64,000 bases of DNA from CF-118 sp035934385. Its GTDB lineage: Bacteria; Chloroflexota; Dormibacteria; Dormibacterales; Dormibacteraceae. This document shows, in pieces, positions 23,444 to 31,803 of this stretch (position 1 is its first letter; the number at the start of each line of letters is the position of its first letter). Below the pieces are notes generated by a model. It was not told where the DNA came from, searched no databases, and saw nothing but the letters and a program-made list of their open reading frames with translations. Location of the stretch: positions 1 to 64,000 of the forward strand of contig DASYXY010000048.1 of assembly GCA_035934385.1 (NCBI GenBank). Direction: 5' to 3'. Both the position numbers and the translations under genes were made by a program.

Positions 23444-24361
23444 GTGAAAATCGCCTTTCTCTTTCCGGGTCAGGGATCCCAGCACGCCGGCATGGGGGCC
23501 GACCTGCTCGCGGACGACGAGGTGTCGGCGCTCTGCGATCGATGTGCTGCGGCCGCGGATGTGGACCTGAGGCACCTCCTCACCGCAGCCGGCGACGACG
23601 AGCTGCGATTGACCCAGAACGCGCAGCCGGCGTTGACGTTCATGGGCGTTGCCCTGACGCTGCTGCTTGCTCGCGCCGGACACAAGCCTGAAGCGGCGGC
23701 GGGTCACTCGGTCGGCGAGTATGGGGCGCTGGCGGCAGCGAGCGCCGTGGACCCTCAGCGCGTGGTCAAGGCCGTGGTCGAGCGCGGAAAGGCGATGGCC
23801 GAGGCAGCCCCCGCGGGCACGAGCTCGATGAGCGCGGTGCTCGGCCTCGAAGCGCCGGCCGTGGAAGCAGCGCTTGCCGGCGTGGACGACGCCTGGCCCG
23901 CCAACTACAACACGCCCACTCAGACCGTCATCGCAGGCACGACGGCCGGCCTCGAAGCCGCGACCTCCAGGCTGCAGGCCGCCGGCGCCAAGCGGGTCAT
24001 CCCGCTCAACGTCAGCGCCGCCTTTCACACGCCGCTCATGGCGCCGGCCGCGGAGCGTCTTCGCACCGCCCTCGACCGGATCGAATGGCGGGCGCCTCGA
24101 ATCAGCGTGATGGCCAACCTCACGGGGCGTCCTCACCTGGACGGCGACCGCATTCCTCACGTCATGGAGATGCAGCTGCGCTCACCAGTGCGGTGGGCCG
24201 CATGCGTGCAAGGGCTGGTCGAGATGGGCTGCGACACGTTCGTCGAGGTGGGCCCGAAGCGAGCGCTCACGGGGATGATGAGAGAGCTGGCACCGGGAGC
24301 AAAGGCACTGGCGGTGTCGAACCCCGCGGCCATAGCCGATCTGGCGGGGCTGATACAGTAG
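23444..24361 (+). CDS. fabD: Malonyl-CoA:ACP transacylase
   Basis: The 305-aa enzyme loads malonyl groups onto ACP for fatty-acid synthesis. It starts KIAFLFPGQGSQHAGMG, has the serine elbow GHSVGEYGAL (nucleophile Ser) and the late histidine in NVSAAFHTPLM, and ends with the conserved EVGPKRALTGMM. The start is GTG 23444. acpP, its substrate carrier, follows after 46 nt. No fabH, fabG or fabF is encoded in this window, so the rest of the pathway lies elsewhere. Confidence 0.96.
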   Translation: MKIAFLFPGQGSQHAGMGADLLADDEVSALCDRCAAAADVDLRHLLTAAGDDELRLTQNAQPALTFMGVALTLLLARAGHKPEAAAGHSVGEYGALAAASAVDPQRVVKAVVERGKAMAEAAPAGTSSMSAVLGLEAPAVEAALAGVDDAWPANYNTPTQTVIAGTTAGLEAATSRLQAAGAKRVIPLNVSAAFHTPLMAPAAERLRTALDRIEWRAPRISVMANLTGRPHLDGDRIPHVMEMQLRSPVRWAACVQGLVEMGCDTFVEVGPKRALTGMMRELAPGAKALAVSNPAAIADLAGLIQ

Positions 24362-24407
24362 GGCTCGACCCACCCTGCAAGGGCCACTCCGCATTGGAGG
24401 CAATGAC

Positions 24408-24656
24408 TTGGAAACCCAGAAACTTAGCTTCGAAGACTTCAAGAACATCATCGTCGAGCGCCTCGGCTGCGAGCCGGAGCAGGTGACGATGGACGCCTCC
24501 TTCCAGGAGGATCTCAACGCGGACTCGCTCGACCTGGTCGAGCTGATCTACGCGTTCGAGGAGAACACCGGACTCGAGATCCCGGACGAGGACGCCGAGA
24601 AGATCACGACCGTCGGCCAGGCCTGGGAGTACATACAGGAGAAGGCCGGCTCATAG
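24408..24656 (+). CDS. acpP: Acyl carrier protein
   Basis: This 82-aa acidic carrier has the phosphopantetheine attachment site in NADSLDLVELI (Ser of DSL). The start is TTG 24408, with GGAGG (24395-24399) 8 nt upstream; the nearby ATG at 24404 is out of frame. It is expressed with fabD and, through an overlap at its stop codon, with rnc. Confidence 0.97.
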   Translation: METQKLSFEDFKNIIVERLGCEPEQVTMDASFQEDLNADSLDLVELIYAFEENTGLEIPDEDAEKITTVGQAWEYIQEKAGS

Positions 24657-25573
24657 CGCAACCCGACGCGGCGCCCCAGTCTCCCTCGCTGCAGCAGCTG
24701 CAGCAGAAGATCGGGATTTATTTCCGCAATCCGAGCCTCCTGCTGGAGGCGGTCACCCACAGCTCATTCGCCAACGAGAGCCCCCACCTGTCGCCGCGCG
24801 ACAATGAGCGCCTCGAGTACCTGGGCGACGCGGTGCTGCAGCTCATCACCGCCGAGTTCCTGTACAAGCACCACCCGGGGGCGAGCGAGGGCGAGCTGAC
24901 CCAGACGCGGTCGGCGATGGTCAATACGAACACGCTCGCCGAGATGGCCGAGCACCTCGACCTTGGCAGCTACCTGTACCTCGGCAAGGGCATCGCGCGG
25001 GGAGGCGGAAGAAGCCTGAAGTCCCTCCTCGCAAACGCGTTCGAAGCGCTGCTCGGAGCGATCTTTCTCGACGCCGGCTACGACGCCGCGTACCACTACT
25101 ACCTCAACCGGTACCGGTCGCTCCCCGAGCCTGCGCAGGACGAGAACTTCAAGGGTCGCCTGCAGCAGGTCGCCCAGGAGCGGTTCGGACAGACCCCGGT
25201 CTACGACAGCGAAGGGGCCAAGGTCGGCTCCAAGCGCGAGTACACATCCGTGGTGTTCGCCGGCGCCGAGCCCCTCGGGACCGGCCACGGCGCGACCAAG
25301 CAGGAGGCCGAGCAGGATGCTGCGCGCGCCGCCCTGGAGAGCCTGGTTGGCGCCGGCAAGCCGGTGGCCGCGACCAAGCAGCCGCCGCGATCGACCCGCA
25401 CCCGGGCCCGGCGGGGGTCGCGCCAGCCTCGGGCCAGCGCCAAGGCGGCCGCGGAGAGTGCTGAGCCTGCGCCCGATTCGCCGGCCCCGCTGTCCGTGCT
25501 ACCTTCGGACGACGACGCCCCGAAGACCCTCGATCCGCCGCCGAGCCGCCAGTTCGGAGCCCCCATCGAGTAG
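24653..25573 (+). CDS. rnc: Ribonuclease III (probable ATA start, long C-terminal tail)
   Basis: RNase III cleaves double-stranded RNA, including rRNA precursors. The catalytic domain shows LLLEAVTHSSFANE, the signature NERLEYLGDAVLQ and LLANAFEALLGAIFLDAGY; the dsRNA-binding domain spans about 160-235 (NFKGRLQQVAQERFGQTPVY, GATKQEAEQDAARAALE). A basic-then-acidic disordered tail of about 65 aa follows, longer than usual. No ATG, GTG or TTG precedes GTG 24833, which would remove the first 60 catalytic residues. I place the start at ATA 24653, overlapping the acpP TAG, with AGGAG at 24637-24641; CTG 24689 is another option. Confidence 0.85.
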   Translation: MAQPDAAPQSPSLQQLQQKIGIYFRNPSLLLEAVTHSSFANESPHLSPRDNERLEYLGDAVLQLITAEFLYKHHPGASEGELTQTRSAMVNTNTLAEMAEHLDLGSYLYLGKGIARGGGRSLKSLLANAFEALLGAIFLDAGYDAAYHYYLNRYRSLPEPAQDENFKGRLQQVAQERFGQTPVYDSEGAKVGSKREYTSVVFAGAEPLGTGHGATKQEAEQDAARAALESLVGAGKPVAATKQPPRSTRTRARRGSRQPRASAKAAAESAEPAPDSPAPLSVLPSDDDAPKTLDPPPSRQFGAPIE

Positions 25574-25603
25574 CCAACCGTAGATCTGGTAGTTGATAGC
25601 GGA

Positions 25604-28600
25604 ATGCCCACCACATCTGCTACCGTGAAGCGGCCCTTGTTCCTCCGTTCGCTGCACCTACTGGGCTTCAAGACGTTCGCCCGCCCCACCGAAATTCGAT
25701 TCGAAGGCGGCGTGACGGCGATCGTTGGCCCCAACGGCTCGGGCAAGACCAACATCGTCGACTCGGTCAAATGGGTGCTCGGATCGGGCCAGGCGCGCGA
25801 CCTGCGCGGCCGGAAGATGGAGGAGGTCATCTACGCGGGCGGCGAGCGGCGCTCTCGCTCGGCGTTCGCCGAGGTCACCGTGGTCTTCGACAACACGGCC
25901 GGTCGCCTGCCCGTCGACTACGCGGAGGTCGCGATCACGCGCCGGGTGCAACGAGACGGCGAAAGCGACTACTTCCTCAACGGCACGCGGGTCCGCCGCC
26001 GCGACCTGCTCCACCTGCTGTCGTCGACCGGGCTCACCGTCGATTCGTACGCGATCATCGACCAGCGCGACATCGAATCGATCGTCGTGTGCACGCCGGC
26101 CGAGCGCAGGCAGCTGCTCGAGGAGGCGGCGCAGGTAAGGGGCGTGAAGACTCGCCGCCATGAGGCGGCGCAGCGTCTCGCCGAGCTCGCCCAGAACCTG
26201 TTGCGGCTCGAAGACCTGAGATCGGAGATCGAACCTCGGCTCGAGATCCTGCGCGCCCAGGCGGCGACCGCACGCGAGGCGGCGGTGGCCGCGACGCGGC
26301 TCGAGGTGCTGCGCGGCAGCATCCTATGGGAGGAGTGGCGCGAGGTGCGCGACTCGCACCGCAAAGCCGCGTCCCAGGCGCAGTCGCTCGACCGGCGGCT
26401 CGTGGAGGCCCGCGAATCTGCGGCGATCGCCGAGCGCGAGTTTCAGGCGGGGCGCTCCGAGGTCCAGGCGGCTCAGGATCGCCGGCTCGCCCGCCAGCGA
26501 CACCTCGGGGAGCTGCGACTGGCGCTCTCGGAGGCTGACCACGTCAAGCAGCTCGCGGCGGCGCGAGCCGACAACGAGCGCGCGATCGCTTCCGCAGTGA
26601 GGCAGGAGGATGCGGCGGCTACCGCCCGCGAGATGGCGGCCAGGTCGATGCAGCACCAGCTGGTGGTGGAGCTCGAGCAGGCCAAGGCCGCCCTCGAGGA
26701 TCTCCCGGCGATTTCGCACGTGCCCGACTCGCCCGACGCCAACCCAGTGCAGGACGCTCGCCGAGATGCGGACCAGGCCCGCCGTGCGGCCGCCGCCGCC
26801 GCCTCGACCCTTGCCGGCCTGCGGACGCGCCGCGAGTTCCTGGAGCAGCAGCTCAACCGCGCCGAGCCACTTGCCGCCGCGCTGGGCGACATCAAGTCGA
26901 TCGAGGCGGAGACCGCGGCGGCCAGGCGAGCGCTCGAGCTGGCCCAGGCCGCGACGAGCGACCTGGCTCGAGTCTCCGCCGAGCTCGAGGGGCTGCAGAG
27001 CCTGTACGCCGAAGCCGGGTCGGGGCGTCGGCTCGGAGAGGTGATCCAGCCCAAGCCCGGTTATGAGAAGGCCCTGGGCGCCGTGCTCGGTCCTCTGGCC
27101 GACGCGCTCGTGGCGCTCGACGCGGACACCGCGATGGAGATGGCGGCCGGCGGCGGAGTGCAGACGACCGTGCTTTACCCGTCGTCCGCAGGCGACGCGC
27201 CGACGGCTTCGCTTCTGAACCAAGTGACCGTCGACGCCGGCTACGAAGGGATCGCGCGCAGCATCCTGGGTGGGGTGGTGGTTGGGCGCGACGTCACGCT
27301 CGACGGCGTTTACCACGTGCCCGGTATGGTGCGCGCCGGGCTTGACGGCCGTGCCGCGGTAGCCGAGCGACGGGCTCATCTTCGCTCGCGGATCGCCGAG
27401 CTTGCGCCCGTCGCGGAGACATTGGATGACGCTGCGCTGAGGGCGCACGGTCTCGAGAGCAAGGTTTCGGAGCTGCGAGCGCGCGCCGCTGAGGCAGGCG
27501 GACTGGCCGAGACGCGCCGTCTGCTCGAAGCCGCACGGCTTGCGGAAGAAACTGCGTCCGCAAGACTGGCCGAGCTGGAAGCCGAAGCAATGTCGGCCGA
27601 AGAGCGATCCGCCGCTGGCGAGCGAGAGTTCGAGGCGCGATCGGAGGCGGCGCGCGAGCATCGCTTGGCCGCCAACCAGGTCGACGCCGAACGCCTTCGC
27701 TGGCGCGACCGGGTCGACGACCTCGGCCGCCGGCTCCACGCCGTGCGCCAGGACGTCATCGCGCTGACGCATGCGGCGGAGGACCGCTCGCACCGCCTCG
27801 CGGCCGCGGCCGCCGCCGCGGAGGCGGCGACGCAGTCGCTTCCTGCGCTCGAAGCCGCCGTCGAAGCCGCGCGAGCGAGCCTGCGCGAGGCCGAGATGGA
27901 GACCCCCGAGGAGGAGGCCGAGATGGCCGAAGGCGCCCGCAAGCTCGTCGCGCTGGAGGAGGCTCGCATCGACGCCCGCCTCAGGACCAGCACGCTCGAG
28001 GGGAACTTCGAGCTCATCAATCGCGAGGTGGAGCTGCTGTCGGCACGCATGGAGGAGATGCGCGCGCGGATGCCCGACGGCGTGGCGCCCGAAGACATTC
28101 CTGGAGGCAAGGCCCGCGAACGCGAGATGCGCTCGCTCGAGCGGCGCCTCGAGGAGATCGGGCCGACCAACGCGCTGGCGGACGCGGAATGCCGAGAGCT
28201 TGAAGAGCGCTACACAAACCTGCAGCAGCAGCTCGAAGACATCACTGGCGCACGCACCGACCTCGAGACGCTGATCGCCAAGTTGCGTGAGGAAGAGGAG
28301 TCTCGATACGACGCCGTCTTTGGTGCGGTGGCGATGAACTTCCAGGAGTACTTCTCGCAGCTTGCGCCGGGCGGTCGGGCCACGCTGCGTCATGCGGAAG
28401 GCGAAGACGGCCCACGCACTGGAGTCGAGATCCTCGTTCAGCCGCCGCGCAAGCGGCTGCAGAACGTGACCCTGCTTTCATCAGGCGAGCGATCGCTTGC
28501 GGCTCTTGCGCTCGTGCTCGCGCTCGACGAGGTAAACCCAAGTCCATTCACGATCCTCGACGAGGTGGACGCTGCCCTCGACGACGCGAACGTCGGACGA

Positions 28601-28801
28601 TTCGGCGAGATGCTGGCGAGGCTCGGCAGGCAGCGTCAGTTTCTCGTGATCACTCACAACCACGTGACGATGTCGCACGCCTCGACGCTTTATGGAATCC
28701 ACCTCGACGAAAGCGGGACGTCTCATCTAGTGTCGGTGCGCCTCGAGGACGTGCGTAAACCGGCGGTGAGAAACCACCCCGCCGCTCGCGCTGCGGGATA
28801 G
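25604..28801 (+). CDS. smc: Chromosome segregation ATPase SMC (compact)
   Basis: The 1,065-aa condensin subunit organises the chromosome. Walker A is GPNGSGKT (residues 42-49) after LHLLGFKTFARPT. Two coiled-coil arms flank a hinge at about 475-590 (GEVIQPKPGYEKALGAVLGPLADALVAL). The ABC signature is LLSSGERSLAALAL, with a serine instead of the first glycine of LSGGE, and Walker B is TILDEVDAALDD. The family is usually 1,150-1,200 aa, so the arms are shortened. ATG 25604 gives the conserved start. No scpA/scpB is in the window; ftsY follows 29 nt downstream. Confidence 0.95.
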   Translation: MPTTSATVKRPLFLRSLHLLGFKTFARPTEIRFEGGVTAIVGPNGSGKTNIVDSVKWVLGSGQARDLRGRKMEEVIYAGGERRSRSAFAEVTVVFDNTAGRLPVDYAEVAITRRVQRDGESDYFLNGTRVRRRDLLHLLSSTGLTVDSYAIIDQRDIESIVVCTPAERRQLLEEAAQVRGVKTRRHEAAQRLAELAQNLLRLEDLRSEIEPRLEILRAQAATAREAAVAATRLEVLRGSILWEEWREVRDSHRKAASQAQSLDRRLVEARESAAIAEREFQAGRSEVQAAQDRRLARQRHLGELRLALSEADHVKQLAAARADNERAIASAVRQEDAAATAREMAARSMQHQLVVELEQAKAALEDLPAISHVPDSPDANPVQDARRDADQARRAAAAAASTLAGLRTRREFLEQQLNRAEPLAAALGDIKSIEAETAAARRALELAQAATSDLARVSAELEGLQSLYAEAGSGRRLGEVIQPKPGYEKALGAVLGPLADALVALDADTAMEMAAGGGVQTTVLYPSSAGDAPTASLLNQVTVDAGYEGIARSILGGVVVGRDVTLDGVYHVPGMVRAGLDGRAAVAERRAHLRSRIAELAPVAETLDDAALRAHGLESKVSELRARAAEAGGLAETRRLLEAARLAEETASARLAELEAEAMSAEERSAAGEREFEARSEAAREHRLAANQVDAERLRWRDRVDDLGRRLHAVRQDVIALTHAAEDRSHRLAAAAAAAEAATQSLPALEAAVEAARASLREAEMETPEEEAEMAEGARKLVALEEARIDARLRTSTLEGNFELINREVELLSARMEEMRARMPDGVAPEDIPGGKAREREMRSLERRLEEIGPTNALADAECRELEERYTNLQQQLEDITGARTDLETLIAKLREEEESRYDAVFGAVAMNFQEYFSQLAPGGRATLRHAEGEDGPRTGVEILVQPPRKRLQNVTLLSSGERSLAALALVLALDEVNPSPFTILDEVDAALDDANVGRFGEMLARLGRQRQFLVITHNHVTMSHASTLYGIHLDESGTSHLVSVRLEDVRKPAVRNHPAARAAG

Positions 28802-28810
28802 CCACACTCG

Positions 28811-28833
28811 CATCCGGTAGGCTCGACCGGATG
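28811..28833 (+). promoter_or_regulatory. Dyad covering the ftsY -10 box and start codon
   Basis: CATCCGGT (28811-28818) and ACCGGATG (28826-28833) form a perfect 8-bp inverted repeat around a 7-nt centre. The right arm includes the ftsY ATG. GGTAGGCT with TAGGCT at 28818-28823 lies 7 nt before the ATG. It could be an operator for a leaderless promoter, or a start-codon-hiding hairpin on readthrough mRNA from smc. Confidence 0.5.
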
Positions 28834-29706
28834 TGGAGTCGAGTCGGGGAGCGCACGAGAAGCCTGCTGGCTGCGGGGCTCCGCGCGCTCGGCCCGCCCC
28901 TGGGCAACGAGTACTACGACAGCCTCGAAGAACTGTTGCTCGCGGCCGATGTCGGTCCCACGGTGGCCGCGCGACTTGGGCGGCATGTGCGAGCGCGATC
29001 GCCGCGCACAGTCGACGAGGCTCGTGAGGCGCTAGTCGCAGCCGCCCTCAGCGCAATGTCCACGCGTCCGCGCGCGCTGATCCTCGATCCAGCGCCTGCG
29101 TGCCTCCTTCTCTACGGAGTCAACGGCGCCGGCAAGACGACGACGACCGCCAAGATCGCGCACATGCTTGCGCAGCAGGGCCGGAAGCCAATGGTCGTGG
29201 CGGCCGACACCTATCGCGCCGCGGGCATCGAGCAGATGGTCCAGTGGGCCGAGCGGGCGGGGGTGCCGAGCTTTGCAGGCGCGCCAGGGGCCGATCCGGC
29301 ATCGGTAATTTTTGACGGCATCCAGCAGGCGCGCCGCCTCGGTCGCGACGTGGTCGTGGCGGACACCGCGGGCCGGCTGCAGTCACAGCGCAATTTGCTT
29401 CAGGAGCTGGCAAAGGTCGGCCGCGTCACAGCCAAGGCGCAGGACGGCCGAGCGCTGGATTCGCTGCTCGTGCTCGACGCGACGCTTGGCCTGAGCAGCC
29501 TGGCGCAGGCTCGCGCTTTCAACCACGCGGTGCCCGTGACCGGTCTGGTCCTAGTCAAGCTCGAGGGTACCGCCAAAGGCGGCGCGGTGATCGGCATCGA
29601 GGGCGATCTCGGAGTGCCGGTGAAGCTGGCCGGCGTGGGGGAGAAGCTCGACGACCTGGTGCCGTTCGACCCGATCGCCTTCATTCGATCCCTGGTCGAA
29701 GACTGA
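28831..29706 (+). CDS. ftsY: Signal recognition particle receptor FtsY
   Basis: The 291-aa GTPase docks SRP-ribosome complexes at the membrane. It has the N-domain helices, G1 YGVNGAGKTTTTAKIA, DTYRAAGIEQM, the G3 VVADTAGRLQ, and G4/G5 VLVKLEGTAKGG (TKxD-type position changed to KLEG) and VGEKLDDLVPFD. The acidic A-domain of longer homologues is missing, as in many high-GC monoderms. Its partner Ffh is encoded at 31803-33152. The stop overlaps the ATG of the PHP gene by 1 nt. Confidence 0.95.
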   Translation: MWSRVGERTRSLLAAGLRALGPPLGNEYYDSLEELLLAADVGPTVAARLGRHVRARSPRTVDEAREALVAAALSAMSTRPRALILDPAPACLLLYGVNGAGKTTTTAKIAHMLAQQGRKPMVVAADTYRAAGIEQMVQWAERAGVPSFAGAPGADPASVIFDGIQQARRLGRDVVVADTAGRLQSQRNLLQELAKVGRVTAKAQDGRALDSLLVLDATLGLSSLAQARAFNHAVPVTGLVLVKLEGTAKGGAVIGIEGDLGVPVKLAGVGEKLDDLVPFDPIAFIRSLVED

Positions 29707-30407
29707 TGCCCATCGCCGATCCGCACTGCCACACGACGGCGTCCGATGGCATGGTGACGCCCGCGGAGCTGGTCTCGGCGGCAGTGGCTGCGGGATTGCA
29801 TCTGATCGCCGTCACCGACCACGACACGATGCGGTCGGTCAAAGAGGTGAGGGAGCGCGGCGAGGCGATGGGCCTGCAGGTGGTGCCGGGCCAGGAGATC
29901 ACGACCGGGTGGCCGGCGCAGACCCACGTCCTCGGCTGGTTTCTCGAGCGACCCGTGCGCATGGGCATGTCGCTGGCCGACACGGTCGCGGCGATTCACG
30001 ATCAGGGTGGGCTCGCGATCGTGCCGCACCCGTTCGTGCCCGTCTACTTCGGTTCGATCCAGCCTGGGATGCTGCAACGTCTTCTGCAGGTCCATCCGGT
30101 CGACGGCATCGAGGTGATGTTTACCGTGCCCATCGGAACACGGCGCCGCAAGGCGTTGGAAGCGTTTGTGGCCAAGCACGCTGATCGGCTTGGCGCCCAG
30201 GTCGGCGGCAGCGACAGCCATTTCGGCAGCCACGACATCGCCCGGGTGGTCACCGCGTACGAGGGCGACTTCAGATCAGCGATCGTCGAGAAGCGCACGC
30301 GGCCGCGACTCGGCCTCCGCCGTGCCGTGCCGACCGGCATCGCGATCCGTCAGCAGTGGCGCGCGCTGGTTGAGGTTCCGATCAGGCGCCTCCGAGGCCA
30401 GCTGTGA
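29706..30407 (+). CDS. PHP-domain phosphoesterase
   Basis: The 233-aa protein has the PHP metal-binding motif set: IADPHCHTTASDGMVTP, VTDHDTM, GQEITTGW and late GSDSHFGSHDIAR. This is the stand-alone PHP form related to 3',5'-nucleoside bisphosphate phosphatase (TrpH/RNase AM-like). The substrate is not fixed by sequence. Its start overlaps the ftsY stop, so it is co-expressed with ftsY; its end overlaps the convergent suhB-like gene by 26 nt. Confidence 0.88.
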   Translation: MPIADPHCHTTASDGMVTPAELVSAAVAAGLHLIAVTDHDTMRSVKEVRERGEAMGLQVVPGQEITTGWPAQTHVLGWFLERPVRMGMSLADTVAAIHDQGGLAIVPHPFVPVYFGSIQPGMLQRLLQVHPVDGIEVMFTVPIGTRRRKALEAFVAKHADRLGAQVGGSDSHFGSHDIARVVTAYEGDFRSAIVEKRTRPRLGLRRAVPTGIAIRQQWRALVEVPIRRLRGQL

Positions 30408-31146
30408 TCTCCATAAGCGCCGCGTGAACTGAGACCGGCGCCGCGACCAGATCGCCCGTCTCGATCCACGTTTCGCCGCCCGACCAGTCCGTAACGCGAC
30501 CGCCAAGCTCCAGCACGAGCGCGGCGCCCGCGGCGACATCCCAGGTGCCCAGACCGAGCTCGAAGAAGCCATCGAGTGTTCCGGCGGCGGTCCACGCGAG
30601 GTCGAGGGATGCGGCACCCACGCGCCTGAGGTCCTCGAATCGCCTGAGGGCTGCTTCCATCACGGGCAGGTAGCGATCGAGTCGCGGCTTGTTGCGAAAG
30701 GGAAAGCCAGTGGCCACGACCGCGCGTGCCGGCTCCGGGTCGCGCAGCGGCGGCAGTCGCTCTCCGTTCCGGCTCACGCCTTTGCCTACAGCGCCGGCAA
30801 ACTCGAGGTCCAGGAAAGGCGCCAGCACGACGCCGACGATGGGCCGGCCGCCGTCCAGCAGAGCGACCGATACCCCGACTGCCGGGAGGCCGTGAAGGTA
30901 GTTCGTGGTGCCGTCGAGCGGGTCGACCACCCACATCGTGCTCGCCCGGCTGCCGCCCTCCTCCTCGGCCAGCACCGGAATGCCAGGCGCCTCGCGAGCT
31001 AGCACTTCGAGGATCGCGGACTCCGATTCACGGTCGGCGTCGGTCACGTAGTCGCCGGCCCGCTTGACGTCCGCTCGGAGCGCCGGGTGGTGGAGGCCGT
31101 ACCTGCGGACGACGGCGGCGCCTGCGCGAGCCGCGCGCAGGGCCAC
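30382..31146 (-). CDS. Inositol monophosphatase family protein
   Basis: The 254-aa Mg-dependent sugar-phosphate phosphatase has the family motifs DYVTDADRESESAI, EEEGG, WVVDPLDGTTNYLHG and near the end GTWDVAAGAALVLELGG. Substrates of such proteins include inositol phosphate, histidinol phosphate and PAP, so the role is open. It is the second gene of a two-gene minus-strand unit, 14 nt after the AsnC-type domain gene. Confidence 0.88.
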   Translation of the reverse strand: MALRAARAGAAVVRRYGLHHPALRADVKRAGDYVTDADRESESAILEVLAREAPGIPVLAEEEGGSRASTMWVVDPLDGTTNYLHGLPAVGVSVALLDGGRPIVGVVLAPFLDLEFAGAVGKGVSRNGERLPPLRDPEPARAVVATGFPFRNKPRLDRYLPVMEAALRRFEDLRRVGAASLDLAWTAAGTLDGFFELGLGTWDVAAGAALVLELGGRVTDWSGGETWIETGDLVAAPVSVHAALMEITAGLGGA

Positions 31147-31160
31147 GGGGAGCAGGTCGC

Positions 31161-31451
31161 TCAGACCGTCTTGTCCTCCAGGCCGAGGCCGAACATCGCC
31201 TCGAGGTCGTGCGCCGAGAACTGCTGGAAGGCAACCATCGTCTGCGTCTTCTGGATTCCTTCCAGCTTGGTCAGCCGCTGGGTCACGACCTGTGCAAGCT
31301 CATCGTGTTCGCGCACCCGCGCGATGGCGACGAAGTCCCATTCGCCTGTAACCGTGTAGACCTCGGCGATGCCTTCGATGTCGGCCAGGTGAGAACCGAG
31401 GCTGGTGAGCCCTTCGCGCGACGATTTCACGAGGATGAACGCGGTGAGCAC
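31161..31451 (-). CDS. Lrp/AsnC-family ligand-binding domain protein (stand-alone RAM)
   Basis: The 96-aa protein consists only of the AsnC ligand-binding (RAM) domain: MLTAFILVKSS, VYTVTGEWDFVAIARVREHDEL and LEGIQKTQTMVAFQ. The DNA-binding helix-turn-helix of full Lrp proteins is absent. Stand-alone RAM proteins are thought to sense amino acids and to pair with full-length regulators; the ligand is unknown. Minus-strand TAGAAT (complement of 31458-31463) stands exactly 6 nt before the GTG start, a textbook leaderless spacing. Confidence 0.87.
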   Translation of the reverse strand: MLTAFILVKSSREGLTSLGSHLADIEGIAEVYTVTGEWDFVAIARVREHDELAQVVTQRLTKLEGIQKTQTMVAFQQFSAHDLEAMFGLGLEDKTV

Positions 31452-31485
31452 GATCTGATTCTATGCTCTGGTAAGCTGTCAAGGA
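31452..31485. promoter_or_regulatory. Divergent promoters between the RAM-domain gene and ylxM
   Basis: Minus-strand TAGAAT (complement of 31458-31463) lies 6 nt from GTG 31451. Plus-strand GGTAAGCT with TAAGCT at 31472-31477 lies 8 nt from GTG 31486. Both imply transcripts that begin at or next to the start codon. Confidence 0.55.
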
Positions 31486-31803
31486 GTGGCACTTGACAGG
31501 CTTCAGGCTCGCGGAAGATCGCTTTCGCTTTACGAGCGCTATGGCGCCCTGCTTACGGAGCACCAGCGAGCCATCCTCGACCTCTACCTGCGGAGCGACT
31601 GGTCGCTGGCGGAGATAGCGGCGCACGAAGGGACGTCGCGGGCGGCGGTGCACGACATCGTCAAGCGGTCGGCCCGTGCGCTGCAGGAGTACGAGCGCAA
31701 GCTTGGCCTGCTCACCGAGGCTCAACGGCGGAAACGTGCGGTCGAGACGCTGGAAAAAGAGCTGGCCGGCCTGCAGCGCCGCATGTCGAGGCTGTCGGTC
31801 TGA
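31486..31803 (+). CDS. ylxM: YlxM-type SRP-operon helix-turn-helix protein
   Basis: This 105-aa protein resembles YlxM/p13, the sigma-region-4-like partner of the SRP operon: LYERYGALLTEHQRAILDLY, SLAEIAAHEGTSRAAVHDIV (helix-turn-helix) and a C-terminal helical segment. It modulates SRP function in known cases. GTG 31486 overlaps what looks like AAGGAG, too close for a ribosome-binding site, so leaderless translation from TAAGCT is favoured. Its TGA overlaps the ffh ATG by 1 nt. Confidence 0.9.
   Translation: MALDRLQARGRSLSLYERYGALLTEHQRAILDLYLRSDWSLAEIAAHEGTSRAAVHDIVKRSARALQEYERKLGLLTEAQRRKRAVETLEKELAGLQRRMSRLSV

Noticed and set aside
26324..28393. 689-aa antisense ORF in smc
   Set aside because: It is composition-driven (His/Arg/Gly-rich) opposite a clear SMC gene; such long shadows are common at high GC.
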